NCBI RefSeq assembly: GCF_002858805.1
Contig: NZ_PJZI01000007.1
Coordinates: 78,927 to 142,926, forward strand
Reading direction: 5' to 3'
Origin: Chimaeribacter arupi
GTDB lineage: Bacteria; Pseudomonadota; Gammaproteobacteria; Enterobacterales; Enterobacteriaceae
DNA length: 64,000 bases
A program made the translations under genes and the position numbers. This document shows, piece after piece, positions 12,719 to 22,964 of the stretch; the first letter of the stretch is position 1, and the number at the start of each line of letters is the position of its first letter. The notes beneath the pieces were generated by a model. That model had not been told where the DNA came from, ran no database searches, and saw only the letters and a list, made by a program, of their open reading frames with translations.

Positions 12719-13189
12719 TTATCCCTGTTGATCAGCAACATGTTGCACCAGCCCGCGGCCATACTCAGACACCGCATGCAGCGTGGCTTGCCGTCCGTTT
12801 TCGGTATACGTCAGTGTGAGTTCAATATCCGGTTCCGGCAGGACACCGGCCCCCTGCTGCGGCCACTCGACCAGACACACCGCATCCTGAGAGAAATAGT
12901 CACGGATACCCATGAATTCAAGTTCTTCCGGATCGGCCAGCCGGTAGAGGTCAAAGTGGTACACCGCCAGCGGCGACAGCATGTAAGGCTCGACCAGCGT
13001 ATAGGTCGGGCTTTTGACGTTGCCCTGATGCCCCAGCGCCTGAAGAAAGCCGCGGCTGAAGGTGGTTTTCCCGGCACCCAGGTCGCCAAACAGATAGATC
13101 ACACTGGAACGCGTGCAGGCCTGGGCCAATTGCGCCCCCAGCCCCACGGTGGCTGCCTCATCCGGCAGAGATAAAATAAGTTCTTTCAT
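12719..13189 (-). CDS. tsaE: tRNA t6A biosynthesis ATPase TsaE
   Basis: TsaE is the ATPase of the TsaBDE complex that makes N6-threonylcarbamoyladenosine at A37 of ANN-decoding tRNAs. The 156-residue protein carries the P-loop [13 protein letters not shown], the [12 protein letters not shown] motif, and HFDLYRL followed by [10 protein letters not shown]. It lies 13 bp after nnr and 6 bp before amiB, all on one strand. Confidence 0.97.
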   Translation of the reverse strand: MKELILSLPDEAATVGLGAQLAQACTRSSVIYLFGDLGAGKTTFSRGFLQALGHQGNVKSPTYTLVEPYMLSPLAVYHFDLYRLADPEELEFMGIRDYFSQDAVCLVEWPQQGAGVLPEPDIELTLTYTENGRQATLHAVSEYGRGLVQHVADQQG

Positions 13190-13202
13190 TAAGTTATGTC
13201 GT

Positions 13203-14714
13203 TTATTTCAACTCTGGATTAACACTTTGCGCGATAACCGGCAGCAAGTCAGTCGCCAGCAGCCCGCGGGTGCCCTGGCGGCAGGCAACCAGATCGGCCG
13301 CATGGCCATGCACCACACATCCGGCACAGGCGGCATCAAACGGAGACAATTTCTGGGCCAGCAGCCCACCAATAATCCCGGAAAGAATGTCACCCATCCC
13401 ACCTGATGCCATGCCGGCATTCCCGACATCGGCGATAGCCAACCCGCCTGACTCATCAGCGATTACCGTTCCCGCACCTTTCAATACCACCACGCCGCCA
13501 TAGCACTCTGTCAGCTTCCGGGCTGAAAGTAAGCGATCACTTTCAACCTCTTTGACGCCGCAGCCCAACAAGCGGGCCGCTTCGCCCGGATGCGGCGTGA
13601 GGACGCGATTCTGACGCTTATCCGGGGTGATTGCCAGCAGGTTTAGCGCGTCAGCATCCCATAACGCAGGTTTGTTACTTTTCCTTAAGGCCGCCAGCGC
13701 ATTTTTACTCCATGCGGATTGCCCCAGCCCTGGCCCAATCACCAGCACGTCGGCCCAGGCGTCGCCGTCGGCCAGCGTTTTATCGTTCAGTTCCTGCACC
13801 ATCAGCTCTGGCCGGGCGGTCAGCAGCGGCGCGATGTTCTCTTTGTGAGTAAGTACTCGCACCAGCCCTGCACCGCTGCGCAATGCGGATTCAGCCGCCA
13901 TCCGGATCGCCCCGGCGAAACCGTGGTCGCCCCCTATCACCAGCAGGCGGCCATGCTCGCCTTTATGGGAACAGGGGCGGCGCGGCTGGAGCCAGCGGGT
14001 GCGGCTTCCGGCATCCAGCCGCTCGACGGTGACCCGTTGTTTTTCCAGCCATTGTGATAAGCCTAGCGCAGAATGGTGAAGCTGCCCGACCCAGTCACGC
14101 GCCTGCCCGGTCAGCAGGCCGGGTTTGAGGGCGATAAAGGCCAGCGTATGGGCGGCGCGCACCACGCTGCCGGGTGCCTGGCCGGTTTCAGCCAGCAAGC
14201 CGGAGGGAATGTCCAGCGACAGCACCGGGGTATGATGGCGGTTCACGGCGTCAATCAGCGCGTCATACGGCGCACGCGGGGCGGAGGTGAGGCCGGTGCC
14301 GAGCAGGCCGTCAATGATCAGATCGCTCTCTGTGGGCCAGAGGCTCTCCGGCACGGCGATTTCACCGCCCGCCGCCAGCCACGCCTCACGTGCCTGTGCG
14401 GCCTCCAGCGGCAACGGGCGCTCTCCCGGCACGGCGATAACCGTTACCTGCAAGCCCGCAGCGCGTGCCAGCCTGGCCACCACATAACCATCACCGCCGT
14501 TATTGCCGTGCCCGCACAGCACCAGCCAATGGCGGCTCTGCGGATAATGTTCGCAGGCCAGCTGAAACGCCGCCTGCCCGGCGCGCTCCATCAGGCCATA
14601 CAGGGTGGTACCGGTCTGTTCAGCTGCGCGGCTTTCCGCAGCGCGAACCCAGTCTGCGCTGAACACAGAGTGTGGTAAACTGGTGGCGTGTTGTTTCTCA
14701 CGTTGGTTTGCCAT
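13203..14714 (-). CDS. nnr: Bifunctional NAD(P)H-hydrate epimerase / dehydratase
   Basis: Nnr repairs damaged nicotinamide cofactors. The N-terminal YjeF_N domain (about 1-225, with [17 protein letters not shown]) epimerises NAD(P)HX. The C-terminal ribokinase-like domain (about 235-503, with [22 protein letters not shown] and [12 protein letters not shown]) is the ADP-dependent dehydratase. The start codon ATG on this strand is read from 14712-14714 and shares two bases with the queG ATG on the other strand. tsaE follows by 13 bp. Confidence 0.96.
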   Translation of the reverse strand: MANQREKQHATSLPHSVFSADWVRAAESRAAEQTGTTLYGLMERAGQAAFQLACEHYPQSRHWLVLCGHGNNGGDGYVVARLARAAGLQVTVIAVPGERPLPLEAAQAREAWLAAGGEIAVPESLWPTESDLIIDGLLGTGLTSAPRAPYDALIDAVNRHHTPVLSLDIPSGLLAETGQAPGSVVRAAHTLAFIALKPGLLTGQARDWVGQLHHSALGLSQWLEKQRVTVERLDAGSRTRWLQPRRPCSHKGEHGRLLVIGGDHGFAGAIRMAAESALRSGAGLVRVLTHKENIAPLLTARPELMVQELNDKTLADGDAWADVLVIGPGLGQSAWSKNALAALRKSNKPALWDADALNLLAITPDKRQNRVLTPHPGEAARLLGCGVKEVESDRLLSARKLTECYGGVVVLKGAGTVIADESGGLAIADVGNAGMASGGMGDILSGIIGGLLAQKLSPFDAACAGCVVHGHAADLVACRQGTRGLLATDLLPVIAQSVNPELK

Positions 14715-15867
14715 GACTTTCCCTCTCGATCTCCATCAGTTATCCCAACATATCAAGCAATGGGGCCAATCGCTAGGCTTCCAGCAGGTCGGTATCTGTG
14801 ACACCGATCTCTCGCTGGAGGAGCCGAAATTGCAGGCGTGGCTTGATAAACAGTACCACGGTGAGATGGCCTGGATGGCGCGCCACGGGATGCTGCGCGC
14901 GCGGCCGCATGAGCTGCTGCCCGGCACACTGCGGGTGATCAGCGTGCGGATGAACTACCTGCCCGCCAAAGCGGCGTTTGCCAGCACCCTGAAAAACCCG
15001 TCGCTGGGTTATGTCAGCCGTTACGCCCTGGGGCGTGATTACCATAAGCTGCTGCGCCAGCGGCTGAAAAAGTTGGGGGATCAGATCCAGGCCTGGTGTA
15101 CGGAACAGGGCGGCGGCGACGTGGGCTTCCGGCCGTTTGTGGACTCTGCCCCGATTATGGAGCGCCCGCTGGCGGCCAAAGCCGGGATTGGCTGGGTAGG
15201 CAAGCACTCACTCATCCTTAACCGCGAAGCCGGTTCCTGGTTCTTTCTGGGCGAGCTGCTGATCGATCTGCCGTTGCCGGTGGATTCCCCGCAAGAGGAG
15301 CAGTGCGGAAAGTGTGTCGCCTGCATGACTACCTGCCCCACCGGCGCGATCGTGGCGCCTTATACGGTGGATGCCCGGCGCTGTATCTCCTACCTGACCA
15401 TTGAACTGGAAGGGGCAATCCCGGAAGAGTTCCGGCCGCTGATGGGTAACCGCATTTATGGTTGTGATGATTGCCAGCTGATCTGCCCGTGGAACCGCTT
15501 TTCCCAGTTAACTGACGAAGAAGATTTCAGCCCGCGGGCGGCCCTGCATGCGCCGGAGCTACTGGCCCTGTTTGCCTGGGACGAGGAGAAATTCCTGCGG
15601 GTGACGGAAGGATCGGCGATTCGCAGGATTGGGCACCTGCGCTGGCTGCGCAATGTTTCGGTAGCGCTGGGCAATGCAGCCTATCAGGCAGAGATTGTGC
15701 TGGCGCTGCAACAGCGGCTCGGCCAGGACCCAATGCTGGATGAACATATCCACTGGGCGATTGACCAGCAGTTGACGAAACGTGAAGCAATGAAGATTGA
15801 TGTCCAGCTGCCCCAACAGAAACGGCTGGTGCGCGCAGTGGAAAAAGGGCTGCCGCGGGACGCCTGA
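14713..15867 (+). CDS. queG: Epoxyqueuosine reductase QueG
   Basis: QueG is the cobalamin-dependent enzyme that reduces epoxyqueuosine to queuosine in tRNAs with a GUN anticodon. I start it at the ATG 14713-14715 ([18 protein letters not shown]), giving 384 residues, near E. coli (379). An upstream frame extension would run into nnr and lacks homology. Two 4Fe-4S binding sets are visible: C198, C201, C204, C208 (CGKCVACMTTCP), then C251, C254, C258 with CDDCQLICPWNR. The active-site VDSAPIMERPLA lies at 143-154. It is divergent from nnr and followed by a datA-like AT-rich stretch. Confidence 0.97.
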   Translation: MTFPLDLHQLSQHIKQWGQSLGFQQVGICDTDLSLEEPKLQAWLDKQYHGEMAWMARHGMLRARPHELLPGTLRVISVRMNYLPAKAAFASTLKNPSLGYVSRYALGRDYHKLLRQRLKKLGDQIQAWCTEQGGGDVGFRPFVDSAPIMERPLAAKAGIGWVGKHSLILNREAGSWFFLGELLIDLPLPVDSPQEEQCGKCVACMTTCPTGAIVAPYTVDARRCISYLTIELEGAIPEEFRPLMGNRIYGCDDCQLICPWNRFSQLTDEEDFSPRAALHAPELLALFAWDEEKFLRVTEGSAIRRIGHLRWLRNVSVALGNAAYQAEIVLALQQRLGQDPMLDEHIHWAIDQQLTKREAMKIDVQLPQQKRLVRAVEKGLPRDA

Positions 15868-15876
15868 ACCAGAAAG

Positions 15877-16075
15877 TTATCCACCGTTTCACTTATCCAC
15901 CGCTTGTGTATAAAAACAAAAACAGCTTGCCAATCAAGTGGGAAAAAAACATCAAGTGATCGGTATAACGTTTTCATACAATAAAATTAACCAGATATAT
16001 CAAGTAATTATTTTTATTTTATTTGATATGCATAAAAAATAAACTGGTTAAAAAAAGCGCTTAAATTGTGGATAA
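15877..16075. promoter_or_regulatory. datA: datA-like DnaA-box cluster with IHF-type site
   Basis: This gene-free, AT-rich stretch between queG and the tRNA-Gly genes holds four DnaA-box matches. TTATCCACC occurs at 15877-15885 and again at 15893-15901. TGTGTATAA at 15905-15913 is the reverse of the oriC R2 box. TGTGGATAA at 16067-16075 is the reverse of the perfect consensus. Between them TATCAAGTAATTA at 15998-16010 matches the IHF consensus (WATCAA-N4-TTR) exactly. In E. coli the datA locus, which with IHF promotes hydrolysis of DnaA-bound ATP, lies at this position near the glyV-X-Y genes. I infer this is its orthologue. Confidence 0.72.
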
Positions 16076-16164
16076 CTCTGTTTAAAACAAATTTTGGCTA
16101 AACAGGGATAAGGGACAGGAAGACCAACCCGGTAGGGTGGAAAGAAAAAGTAGGGAGAAAAATT

Positions 16165-16240
<76 letters not shown>

Positions 16241-16287
16241 ATAGGAGGTACATCGTGCGCTTACCGTCGGTGCCGGTAAGTAAAATT

Positions 16288-16363
<76 letters not shown>

Positions 16364-16451
16364 GTCGCATGGGTATGACGTTTACTGCGTACTGCTTTTT
16401 ACTCTTTACTGCGTACTGCTGTTTCATCACGCTGATATCAGAAGATGAAAT

Positions 16452-16527
<76 letters not shown>

Positions 16528-16567
16528 TCTGCATACTAACGAAATTCTTCATCGGTACGGGGTGCGC

Positions 16568-16595
16568 ATTATACGAGAATTCCTTTTTGCTGCAA
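16568..16595 (-). promoter_or_regulatory. Promoter of the tRNA-Gly operon
   Basis: On the minus strand TTGCAG (16590-16595), a 16-bp spacer and a perfect TATAAT (16568-16573) form a sigma-70 promoter. The discriminator GCGCACCCCG is GC-rich, the hallmark of stable-RNA promoters under stringent (ppGpp/DksA) control. Confidence 0.85.
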
Positions 16596-16630
16596 GCCCC
16601 TGGAATCAAAAAATCGCTTTTTTTGTTTGA

Positions 16631-16669
16631 TTGCTGCATAAATCGCCAAGGCGATGAATTATGCAGCAA
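16631..16669. other. Long hairpin between orn and the tRNA-Gly promoter
   Basis: TTGCTGCATAA / TTATGCAGCAA (11 bp, 16631-16641 and 16659-16669) encloses ATCGCC / GGCGAT (16642-16647 and 16650-16655), with a short bulge on one side. It lies 48 bp after the orn stop. No U-tract follows on either strand, so it looks like a 3'-end stabiliser or factor-assisted terminator of orn rather than a classic intrinsic terminator. Confidence 0.6.
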
Positions 16670-16717
16670 CCCCTGTATACTAAACCACCGACAACGCGTT
16701 TTCAGCGGTAAAAAAAA

Positions 16718-17263
16718 TTATGGCTGAATAAAATGCTCGCGATAGTAAGCCAGTTCAGCCACCGATTCGCGGATGTCATCCAGCGCCTGGTGGGTATTCT
16801 TTTTCTGGAAACCGGCCAGGATTTCCGGCTTCCAGCGCCGTGCCAGCTCTTTCAGGGTGCTGACGTCCAGATAGCGGTAATGGAAATAGGCTTCCAGCTC
16901 CGGCATGTAGTTGAACAGGAAGCGGCGATCCTGTGCGACACTGTTCCCACAGATCGGTGACTTGCCGGCCGGCACCCATTGTTGCAGGAATTTAATCGTT
17001 TCCAGTTCGGCTGCCCGCTCATCAAACGCACTCTGTTTGACCCGTTCGGTCAGGCCGCTTGCCCCGTGGGTGCGGGTATTCCACTCGTCCATCAGGGCCA
17101 GCTGGGCGTCGCTCTGGCGAACCGCCATCACCGGCCCTTCTGCCAGAATATTGAGGTTGGCATCCGTGACCAGCGTGGCGATTTCAATGATGCGATCGCG
17201 CTCCGGGTCCAGCCCGGTCATTTCCAGATCGATCCAGATCAGGTGGTTTTCATTTTGCGTCAT
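16718..17263 (-). CDS. orn: Oligoribonuclease
   Basis: Orn is the essential 3'-5' exonuclease that clears 2-5-nt RNA fragments, including pGpG. The 181-residue product (equal to E. coli) shows the DEDDh exonuclease motifs: [10 protein letters not shown] with D12 and E14 near the N-terminus, then a [11 protein letters not shown] segment, and [13 protein letters not shown] at the C-terminus. It is transcribed divergently from rsgA across a 183-bp gap that must hold both promoters. Confidence 0.98.
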   Translation of the reverse strand: MTQNENHLIWIDLEMTGLDPERDRIIEIATLVTDANLNILAEGPVMAVRQSDAQLALMDEWNTRTHGASGLTERVKQSAFDERAAELETIKFLQQWVPAGKSPICGNSVAQDRRFLFNYMPELEAYFHYRYLDVSTLKELARRWKPEILAGFQKKNTHQALDDIRESVAELAYYREHFIQP

Positions 17264-17446
17264 AGTCTTTCCTGCACCTGCGCCGGGCCAGCGCAGCGGC
17301 TGTATAGCCCTCTGCCTGGCGTCGCGCTTTTTTCACGGGGAAGTCATTCACCAGCCATACGGTGAACGGTTAATTAATATAAAATAGCGTGTATCATAGT
17401 CTTTTTGGTCGCAACGAGCGATAAAAGCCGGTTTAAGTGAGGCGCA

Positions 17447-18487
17447 GTGAGTAAGAACAAACTGTCTAAAGGTCAACAACGTCGTGTATCCGCCAACCAC
17501 CAGCGGCGTCTGAAAACAGACAACCGCAAGGAGCTGGATGATTCCCTGCATGGCGATCCGCAAGAGGGGATCGTGATCAGCCGCTTCGGCATGCATGCAG
17601 ATGTTGAAGCCGCCGACGGCACCCAGCATCGCTGCAACATCCGGCGCACCATCAAATCGCTGGTCACCGGCGACCGGGTGGTGTGGCGCGCGGGCAAAGA
17701 GGAAAATACCAGTGCCAAGGGCATCGTTGAGGCGGTGCATGAGCGCGAGTCGGTGCTGACCCGGCCCGATTTTTATGACGGCGTAAAACCGATCGCCGCA
17801 AACATTAACCAGATCGCCATTGTCTCGGCGATCCTGCCTGAGCTGTCGCTGAATATCATCGACCGCTATCTGGTGGCCTGTGAAACGGTCGAAATTGAGC
17901 CGCTGATCGTCTTAAACAAGATCGACCTGCTGGACGCCGCCGGCCGCCGCGCAGTGGATGAGGCAATGGGTATCTACCAGCGTATCGGCTACCGCGTGCT
18001 GAATGTCTCCAGCCAGACCGGCGAAGGCATGGAAGCGTTCAAACAGGCGCTGACAGACCGCATCAGCATTTTTGCCGGGCAGTCCGGCGTCGGCAAATCA
18101 AGCCTGCTGAACGCCCTGCTGCCGCCGGAGGAAAAGCAAATTCAGGTAAATGCCGTTTCCGATGTCTCAGGACTTGGGCAACATACCACCACCGCATCCC
18201 GCCTGTACCATTTCCAATATGGCGGCGATGTGATTGACTCGCCGGGCGTGCGTGAGTTTGGCCTGTGGCATCTGTCACCGGAGCAGGTCACCCAAGGGTT
18301 TATTGAGTTCCGCGACTATCTGGGCGGCTGTAAATTCCGTGACTGCAAACATGGCAGTGACCCAGGCTGTGCCATCCGGGCGGCGGTTGAACGGGGCGAG
18401 ATTGCCAGAGAGCGCTTCGAGAATTACCACCGTATCCTGGAAAGCATGGCGGAAGTCAAAGTCCGCAAAAGCGCTGACGAGCTCTGA
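17447..18487 (+). CDS. rsgA: Small-subunit ribosome maturation GTPase RsgA
   Basis: RsgA is a circularly permuted GTPase that tests and releases factors from maturing 30S subunits. The 346-residue protein starts at GTG ([14 protein letters not shown]), preceded by a GAGG site. A basic N-terminus and OB fold lead to the permuted G domain with NKIDLLDA (G4) ahead of [15 protein letters not shown] (G1) and DSPGVREF (G3). The C-terminal zinc finger is visible as [15 protein letters not shown]. psd follows after 166 bp. Confidence 0.97.
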   Translation: MSKNKLSKGQQRRVSANHQRRLKTDNRKELDDSLHGDPQEGIVISRFGMHADVEAADGTQHRCNIRRTIKSLVTGDRVVWRAGKEENTSAKGIVEAVHERESVLTRPDFYDGVKPIAANINQIAIVSAILPELSLNIIDRYLVACETVEIEPLIVLNKIDLLDAAGRRAVDEAMGIYQRIGYRVLNVSSQTGEGMEAFKQALTDRISIFAGQSGVGKSSLLNALLPPEEKQIQVNAVSDVSGLGQHTTTASRLYHFQYGGDVIDSPGVREFGLWHLSPEQVTQGFIEFRDYLGGCKFRDCKHGSDPGCAIRAAVERGEIARERFENYHRILESMAEVKVRKSADEL

Positions 18488-18653
18488 CGCGCACGCTTTC
18501 GCGCCCTGTCTGAAGGAACAGACTCTGTGCCGCTGCCGTAAGGCGGCGGCGCTTCACGTCTGGAGACCAGACAAATATTGAACACCATGCCCTGCGCCGC
18601 TACAATGCGCGCCCCTTATCCCGAGGCATGTCACATCCTATTGAGAGGCATCT

Positions 18654-19532
18654 GTGCTGGACAGTATCAAAATCAAATTACAGTACCTTCTTCCTAAACA
18701 GTGGCTTACCCGCCTGGCTGGTTGGGGGGCAAATAAACAGGCCGGCGCGCTGACGCAACTGGTCATTAATCTGTTTGTGCGTCACTACAAAGTGAATATG
18801 CAGGAAGCGCAACAGCCGCAGATTTCTGCCTACCGCTCTTTCAATGAATTCTTTATCCGCCCGCTGCGTGACGGCGCGCGCCCGGTCGTTGCCTTGCCGC
18901 AGCAGGTCTGCCTGCCGGCGGACGGCGTGATAAGCCAGCTTGGCCCCATCGACAATGGCCAGATTTTCCAGGCCAAAGGGCATTACTACAGCCTGGAAGC
19001 GCTGCTGGCCGGGAACTATATGCTGGCTGCCGAGTTCCATGACGGGTTGTTCGCCACCACCTACCTGGCCCCGCGTGACTACCACCGCGTACACATGCCG
19101 TGCGACGGCACCCTGCGTGAGATGATTTACGTGCCGGGCGACCTCTTTTCGGTGAACCCGTTGACAGCGGCCAACGTGCCGAACCTGTTTGCGCGTAATG
19201 AGCGGGTTATCTGTGTATTTGACACCGAATTCGGGCCGATGGCGCAGATTCTGGTCGGTGCGACGATTGTCGGCAGTATTTCCACCGTCTGGGCCGGCAT
19301 CATTAACCCACCGCGGCCGGGCATTATCCAGCGCTGGACGTACGCACCGGCCGGCATTGAAGGCGCGGTGACGCTGGAAAAAGGCCAGGAGATGGGGCAC
19401 TTCGCACTGGGGTCGACGGTGATTAACCTGTTCCCGGCCGGAAAAGTACGCCTTGAGCCGCAATTGGCCAACGGCAGTGTGACCCGTATGGGCGCACCTT
19501 TTGCTGAAATCCTCCCCTCCCCGGCGCCGTAA
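18654..19532 (+). CDS. psd: Phosphatidylserine decarboxylase proenzyme
   Basis: Psd converts phosphatidylserine to phosphatidylethanolamine at the inner membrane. The start is GTG with AGAGG 5 nt upstream ([16 protein letters not shown]). The self-cleavage site LGST is present with Ser254, which becomes the pyruvoyl group. Conserved [10 protein letters not shown] and [15 protein letters not shown] segments (here [11 protein letters not shown]) are intact. The product has 292 residues against 322 in E. coli, because the variable acidic C-terminal tail is missing. mscM starts 25 bp later. Confidence 0.97.
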   Translation: MLDSIKIKLQYLLPKQWLTRLAGWGANKQAGALTQLVINLFVRHYKVNMQEAQQPQISAYRSFNEFFIRPLRDGARPVVALPQQVCLPADGVISQLGPIDNGQIFQAKGHYYSLEALLAGNYMLAAEFHDGLFATTYLAPRDYHRVHMPCDGTLREMIYVPGDLFSVNPLTAANVPNLFARNERVICVFDTEFGPMAQILVGATIVGSISTVWAGIINPPRPGIIQRWTYAPAGIEGAVTLEKGQEMGHFALGSTVINLFPAGKVRLEPQLANGSVTRMGAPFAEILPSPAP

Positions 19533-19557
19533 CTGTTTTTACCAAAGGAATTCCCCC

Positions 19558-22500
19558 GTGCGTTTCCTCGCTGCCCTGCTGATCAGTCTGCTCTTTTCCC
19601 TGCCGCTGTATGCGGCATCCCCCCCTGACCAGGGGCAGCTTGAACAAGAGCTGAAACAGGCAGAAGCCAATAAGGGCGCGCCAAATCAGGCTGAGATTGT
19701 CCAGGCGCTGCAAAGCGCCCTTAACTGGCTCAGTGAAGCCCGGGCTTCCGCCGTCCGGGCTGCCCAGTACCAGAAAATCATCGATGACTTCCCGCACCTG
19801 ACCCAGACCCTGCGCCAGCAAGTGACGCAGGAGAGTGAAAAGCCGCTGGACGTTAACCAGAACCTGCCCGCCACTGACCTCGAACAGCAGATTTTGCAGG
19901 TCAGCAGCCAGCTGTTGGATCAAAGCCGCCAGTTGCAGCAGGAGCAGGATGCCTCGCGTGACATCAGTGATTCCCTGAGCCAGATCCCGCAGCAGCAGTC
20001 TGAAGCGCGCCGGGTGCTGAGTGACATTGATGCCCAGTTGCAGGCCCAGGGCGCCCCCACCACTCCGCTGGCACAGGCACAGCTTTATGCACTGCAGGCT
20101 GAGGCCACGGCGCGCAAGGCGAAAGTTGATGAGCTGGAACTGGCGCAGTTGTCGGCCAATAACCGGCAGGAGCTGTCACGCATCCGCTCAGCGCTGTATA
20201 AGCACCGCCACGACCGACTGGATGCGCAATTGCAGGAGCTGCGCAATATCCTCAACAGCCAGCGCCAGCGTGAGGCGGAACAGGCGCTGGAGCGCACGGA
20301 GCTGCTGGCGGAACAGAGCGGCGATCTGCCGAAGGTCATCAGTACCCAATTGCAGAGTAACCGTGAACTCTCTATGGCACTGAATGAGCAGGCGCAGCGG
20401 ATGGATCTGATCTCCTCCCAGCAGCGCCAGGCGGCGGCTCAGACTCTTCAGGTCCGTCAGGCGCTGACCACCATCAAGGAGCAGGCGCAGTGGCTCGGCT
20501 CGTCCAACGTGCTGGGGGAAACGCTGCGGGCGCAGGTGGCGCGGTTGCCGGAGATGCCGAAGCCGCAACAGCTCGACCGGGACATGGCCCAGCTGCGGGT
20601 GCAGCGCCTGCATTATGAGGAGTTGCTGGACAGGCAGGCGCAGTTGCGCCAGGCCAAACAAGATGACGGCAGCGCCCTGTCGGCGTCGCAGCAACGGATC
20701 CTGGATGCGCAACTGCGCACCCAGCGCGATCTGCTCAACTCCCTGCTTTCAGGCTGTGACACCCTGATCCTGGAGCTGACCAAACTGAAAGTGGCCAACA
20801 GCCAGCTGGTGGACGCGCTCAATGAGATCAAAGATGCCGCGCACCGCTACCTGTTCTGGGTGGCGGATGTCAGCCCGATAGGCTTTGCCTACCCGGTACA
20901 GGTCGCGCGTGACCTGACGCGCCTGCTCTCTCTGGATACGCTGACGCAGCTCAGCGGCGCATCACTGATGATGGTGACCAGCCGCGAAACGCTGATGCCT
21001 ATTTTTGGGGCGCTGATTCTGGTGATCATCAGCATCAGCTCCCGCCGCCATTATGCGGCGTTTATGGAGCGCGCCCATAGCCGGGTCGGCAAGGTCACGC
21101 AGGATCAGTTCCGCCTGACGCTGCGCACCGTGTTCTGGTCTATCCTGGTGGCGCTGCCGCTGCCGGTGCTGTGGGCCGCCCTCGGCTATGGCCTGCGCAA
21201 CGCCTGGCCTTACCCGATGGCCGTCGCGATAGGGGATGGCGTGACCGCCACGCTGCCGCTGCTGTGGGCCTTTATGATCTGCGCGTCTTTCGCCCATCCA
21301 CGCGGGCTGTTTATCACCCACTTTGGCTGGCCGCAAAAAAGCGTGTCACGCGCCATGCGTTACTACACGCTCTCGATCTGGTTTATCGTGCCGTTGATCA
21401 TGATGCTGATCACCTTCGATAACCTGAATGATCGGGAATTCGCCACCACGCTGGGGAGGCTCTGTTTCATCCTGGTCTGTGTGGCGCTGAGTATCGTGAC
21501 CCACAGCCTGAGCCGTGCCGGTATCCCGCTCTACCTGAACAAAGAGGGATCGGGGGAAAACCTCTGCAATAAAGCGCTGTGGTGGTTCTTCCTCTCCGCC
21601 CCGCTGATTGCGGCCCTGGCCTCCGCAGTGGGTTACCTGGCGACCTCTCAGGCGCTGCTGGCGCGGCTGGAAACCTCAGCGGCCATCTGGTTCCTGCTGC
21701 TGGTGGTGTACCACATTGTACGCCGCGGTATGCTTATCCAGCGCCGCCGCATCGCCTTTGACCGGGCGAAACAGCGGCGGGCAGACATTCTGGCACAGCG
21801 GGCGCGCGGGGAAGAGGACGTGGCGCACGCCAACAGCAGCGAAGGCACGATTGAGATCGAGGAACCAGTGGTGGATCTGGACGCGATCAGCGCCCAGTCC
21901 CTGCGGCTGGTGCGATCCCTGCTGACGCTGGTGGCGTTGATCTCGGTGATCGTCCTCTGGTCTGAGATCCACTCCGCGTTCAGCTTCCTGGAAAACATCC
22001 ACCTGTGGGATGTGACTGAAACGGTGAAAGGGGTTGAGAATGTCCACCCGATCACCCTGGGATCGGTATTGATCGCTATCCTGGTGTTGATCATCACCAC
22101 CCAATTGGTGCGTAACCTGCCTGCGCTGCTGGAGCTGGCGTTGCTTCAGCATCTCGACCTGACGCCGGGCACCGGTTACGCCATTCTGACCATCACCAAA
22201 TATGTGCTGCTGTTTTTCGGTGGCCTGACCGGCTTCTCCATGCTGGGCATCGAGTGGTCAAAATTGCAGTGGCTGGTGGCCGCGCTGGGTGTGGGGCTGG
22301 GCTTTGGTTTGCAGGAGATCTTCGCCAACTTTATCTCGGGGTTAATCATCCTGTTTGAGAAGCCGATCCGCATCGGCGACACCGTGACGATCCGCAACCT
22401 GACCGGCAGCGTCACCAAAATCAATACCCGTGCCACCACCATTTCAGACTGGGATCGCAAAGAGATCATCGTGCCGAACAAGGCGTTTATCACCGAGCAA

Positions 22501-22896
22501 TTCATCAACTGGTCGCTGTCTGATTCCGTGACCCGTGTGGTGCTGACGGTGCCGGCCCCGGCTGAGGCTGATACGGCAGAGGTGACAAACCTGCTGCTCA
22601 GCGCCGCGCGCCGGTGCAGCCTGGTGCTGGACAACCCGGAGCCGGAAGTTTACCTGGTCGATATCCAGCAGGGCATCCAGCTCTTTGAGATGCGTATGCA
22701 CGCCGGGGAGATGGCACACCGTATGCCGCTGCGCCATGAGATCCACCAGCTGATTCTGGCGGCCTTCCGTGAGCACGGCATTACCCTGCCCTTCCCGCCT
22801 TTCCAGGTACGGACGGATACACTGCACCGCAGCCAGCAGGGAAACACCACCGTCAGCTCGGTCAGCCGCCAGCAACGTTCCACCGGCGATCTCTGA
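19558..22896 (+). CDS. mscM: Miniconductance mechanosensitive channel MscM
   Basis: MscM (YjeP) is a large MscS-family channel that releases solutes on hypo-osmotic shock. I place the start at GTG 19558 (VRFLAALLISLLFSLPLYA, a signal peptide), about 8 nt after AAGGA; a frame extension upstream overlaps psd and lacks homology. The 1112-residue product has a long periplasmic coiled-coil region (about 20-440, very rich in Gln and Leu), then roughly eleven hydrophobic helices. The MscS pore and beta domain contains GLGFGLQEIFANFISGLIIL, followed by RIGDTVTI. It is probably cotranscribed with psd. Confidence 0.96.
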   Translation: MRFLAALLISLLFSLPLYAASPPDQGQLEQELKQAEANKGAPNQAEIVQALQSALNWLSEARASAVRAAQYQKIIDDFPHLTQTLRQQVTQESEKPLDVNQNLPATDLEQQILQVSSQLLDQSRQLQQEQDASRDISDSLSQIPQQQSEARRVLSDIDAQLQAQGAPTTPLAQAQLYALQAEATARKAKVDELELAQLSANNRQELSRIRSALYKHRHDRLDAQLQELRNILNSQRQREAEQALERTELLAEQSGDLPKVISTQLQSNRELSMALNEQAQRMDLISSQQRQAAAQTLQVRQALTTIKEQAQWLGSSNVLGETLRAQVARLPEMPKPQQLDRDMAQLRVQRLHYEELLDRQAQLRQAKQDDGSALSASQQRILDAQLRTQRDLLNSLLSGCDTLILELTKLKVANSQLVDALNEIKDAAHRYLFWVADVSPIGFAYPVQVARDLTRLLSLDTLTQLSGASLMMVTSRETLMPIFGALILVIISISSRRHYAAFMERAHSRVGKVTQDQFRLTLRTVFWSILVALPLPVLWAALGYGLRNAWPYPMAVAIGDGVTATLPLLWAFMICASFAHPRGLFITHFGWPQKSVSRAMRYYTLSIWFIVPLIMMLITFDNLNDREFATTLGRLCFILVCVALSIVTHSLSRAGIPLYLNKEGSGENLCNKALWWFFLSAPLIAALASAVGYLATSQALLARLETSAAIWFLLLVVYHIVRRGMLIQRRRIAFDRAKQRRADILAQRARGEEDVAHANSSEGTIEIEEPVVDLDAISAQSLRLVRSLLTLVALISVIVLWSEIHSAFSFLENIHLWDVTETVKGVENVHPITLGSVLIAILVLIITTQLVRNLPALLELALLQHLDLTPGTGYAILTITKYVLLFFGGLTGFSMLGIEWSKLQWLVAALGVGLGFGLQEIFANFISGLIILFEKPIRIGDTVTIRNLTGSVTKINTRATTISDWDRKEIIVPNKAFITEQFINWSLSDSVTRVVLTVPAPAEADTAEVTNLLLSAARRCSLVLDNPEPEVYLVDIQQGIQLFEMRMHAGEMAHRMPLRHEIHQLILAAFREHGITLPFPPFQVRTDTLHRSQQGNTTVSSVSRQQRSTGDL

Positions 22897-22910
22897 CGTT
22901 TCCACTGACC

Positions 22911-22947
22911 ATAAAAAAGGGGCTGAATCTTCAGCCCCTTTTTATTG
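22911..22947. terminator. Bidirectional terminator between mscM and epmA
   Basis: AAGGGGCTGA / TCAGCCCCTT (22917-22926 and 22931-22940, 4-nt loop) has an A-run on one side and a T-run on the other, so it can stop both converging transcripts. Confidence 0.92.
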
Positions 22948-22964
22948 CACCGACAGCCTGTTGA

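Noticed and set aside
15991..16025. Phage or IS remnant in the AT-rich gap after queG
   Set aside because: No terminal repeats or coding remnant; the DnaA and IHF sites explain the stretch better.
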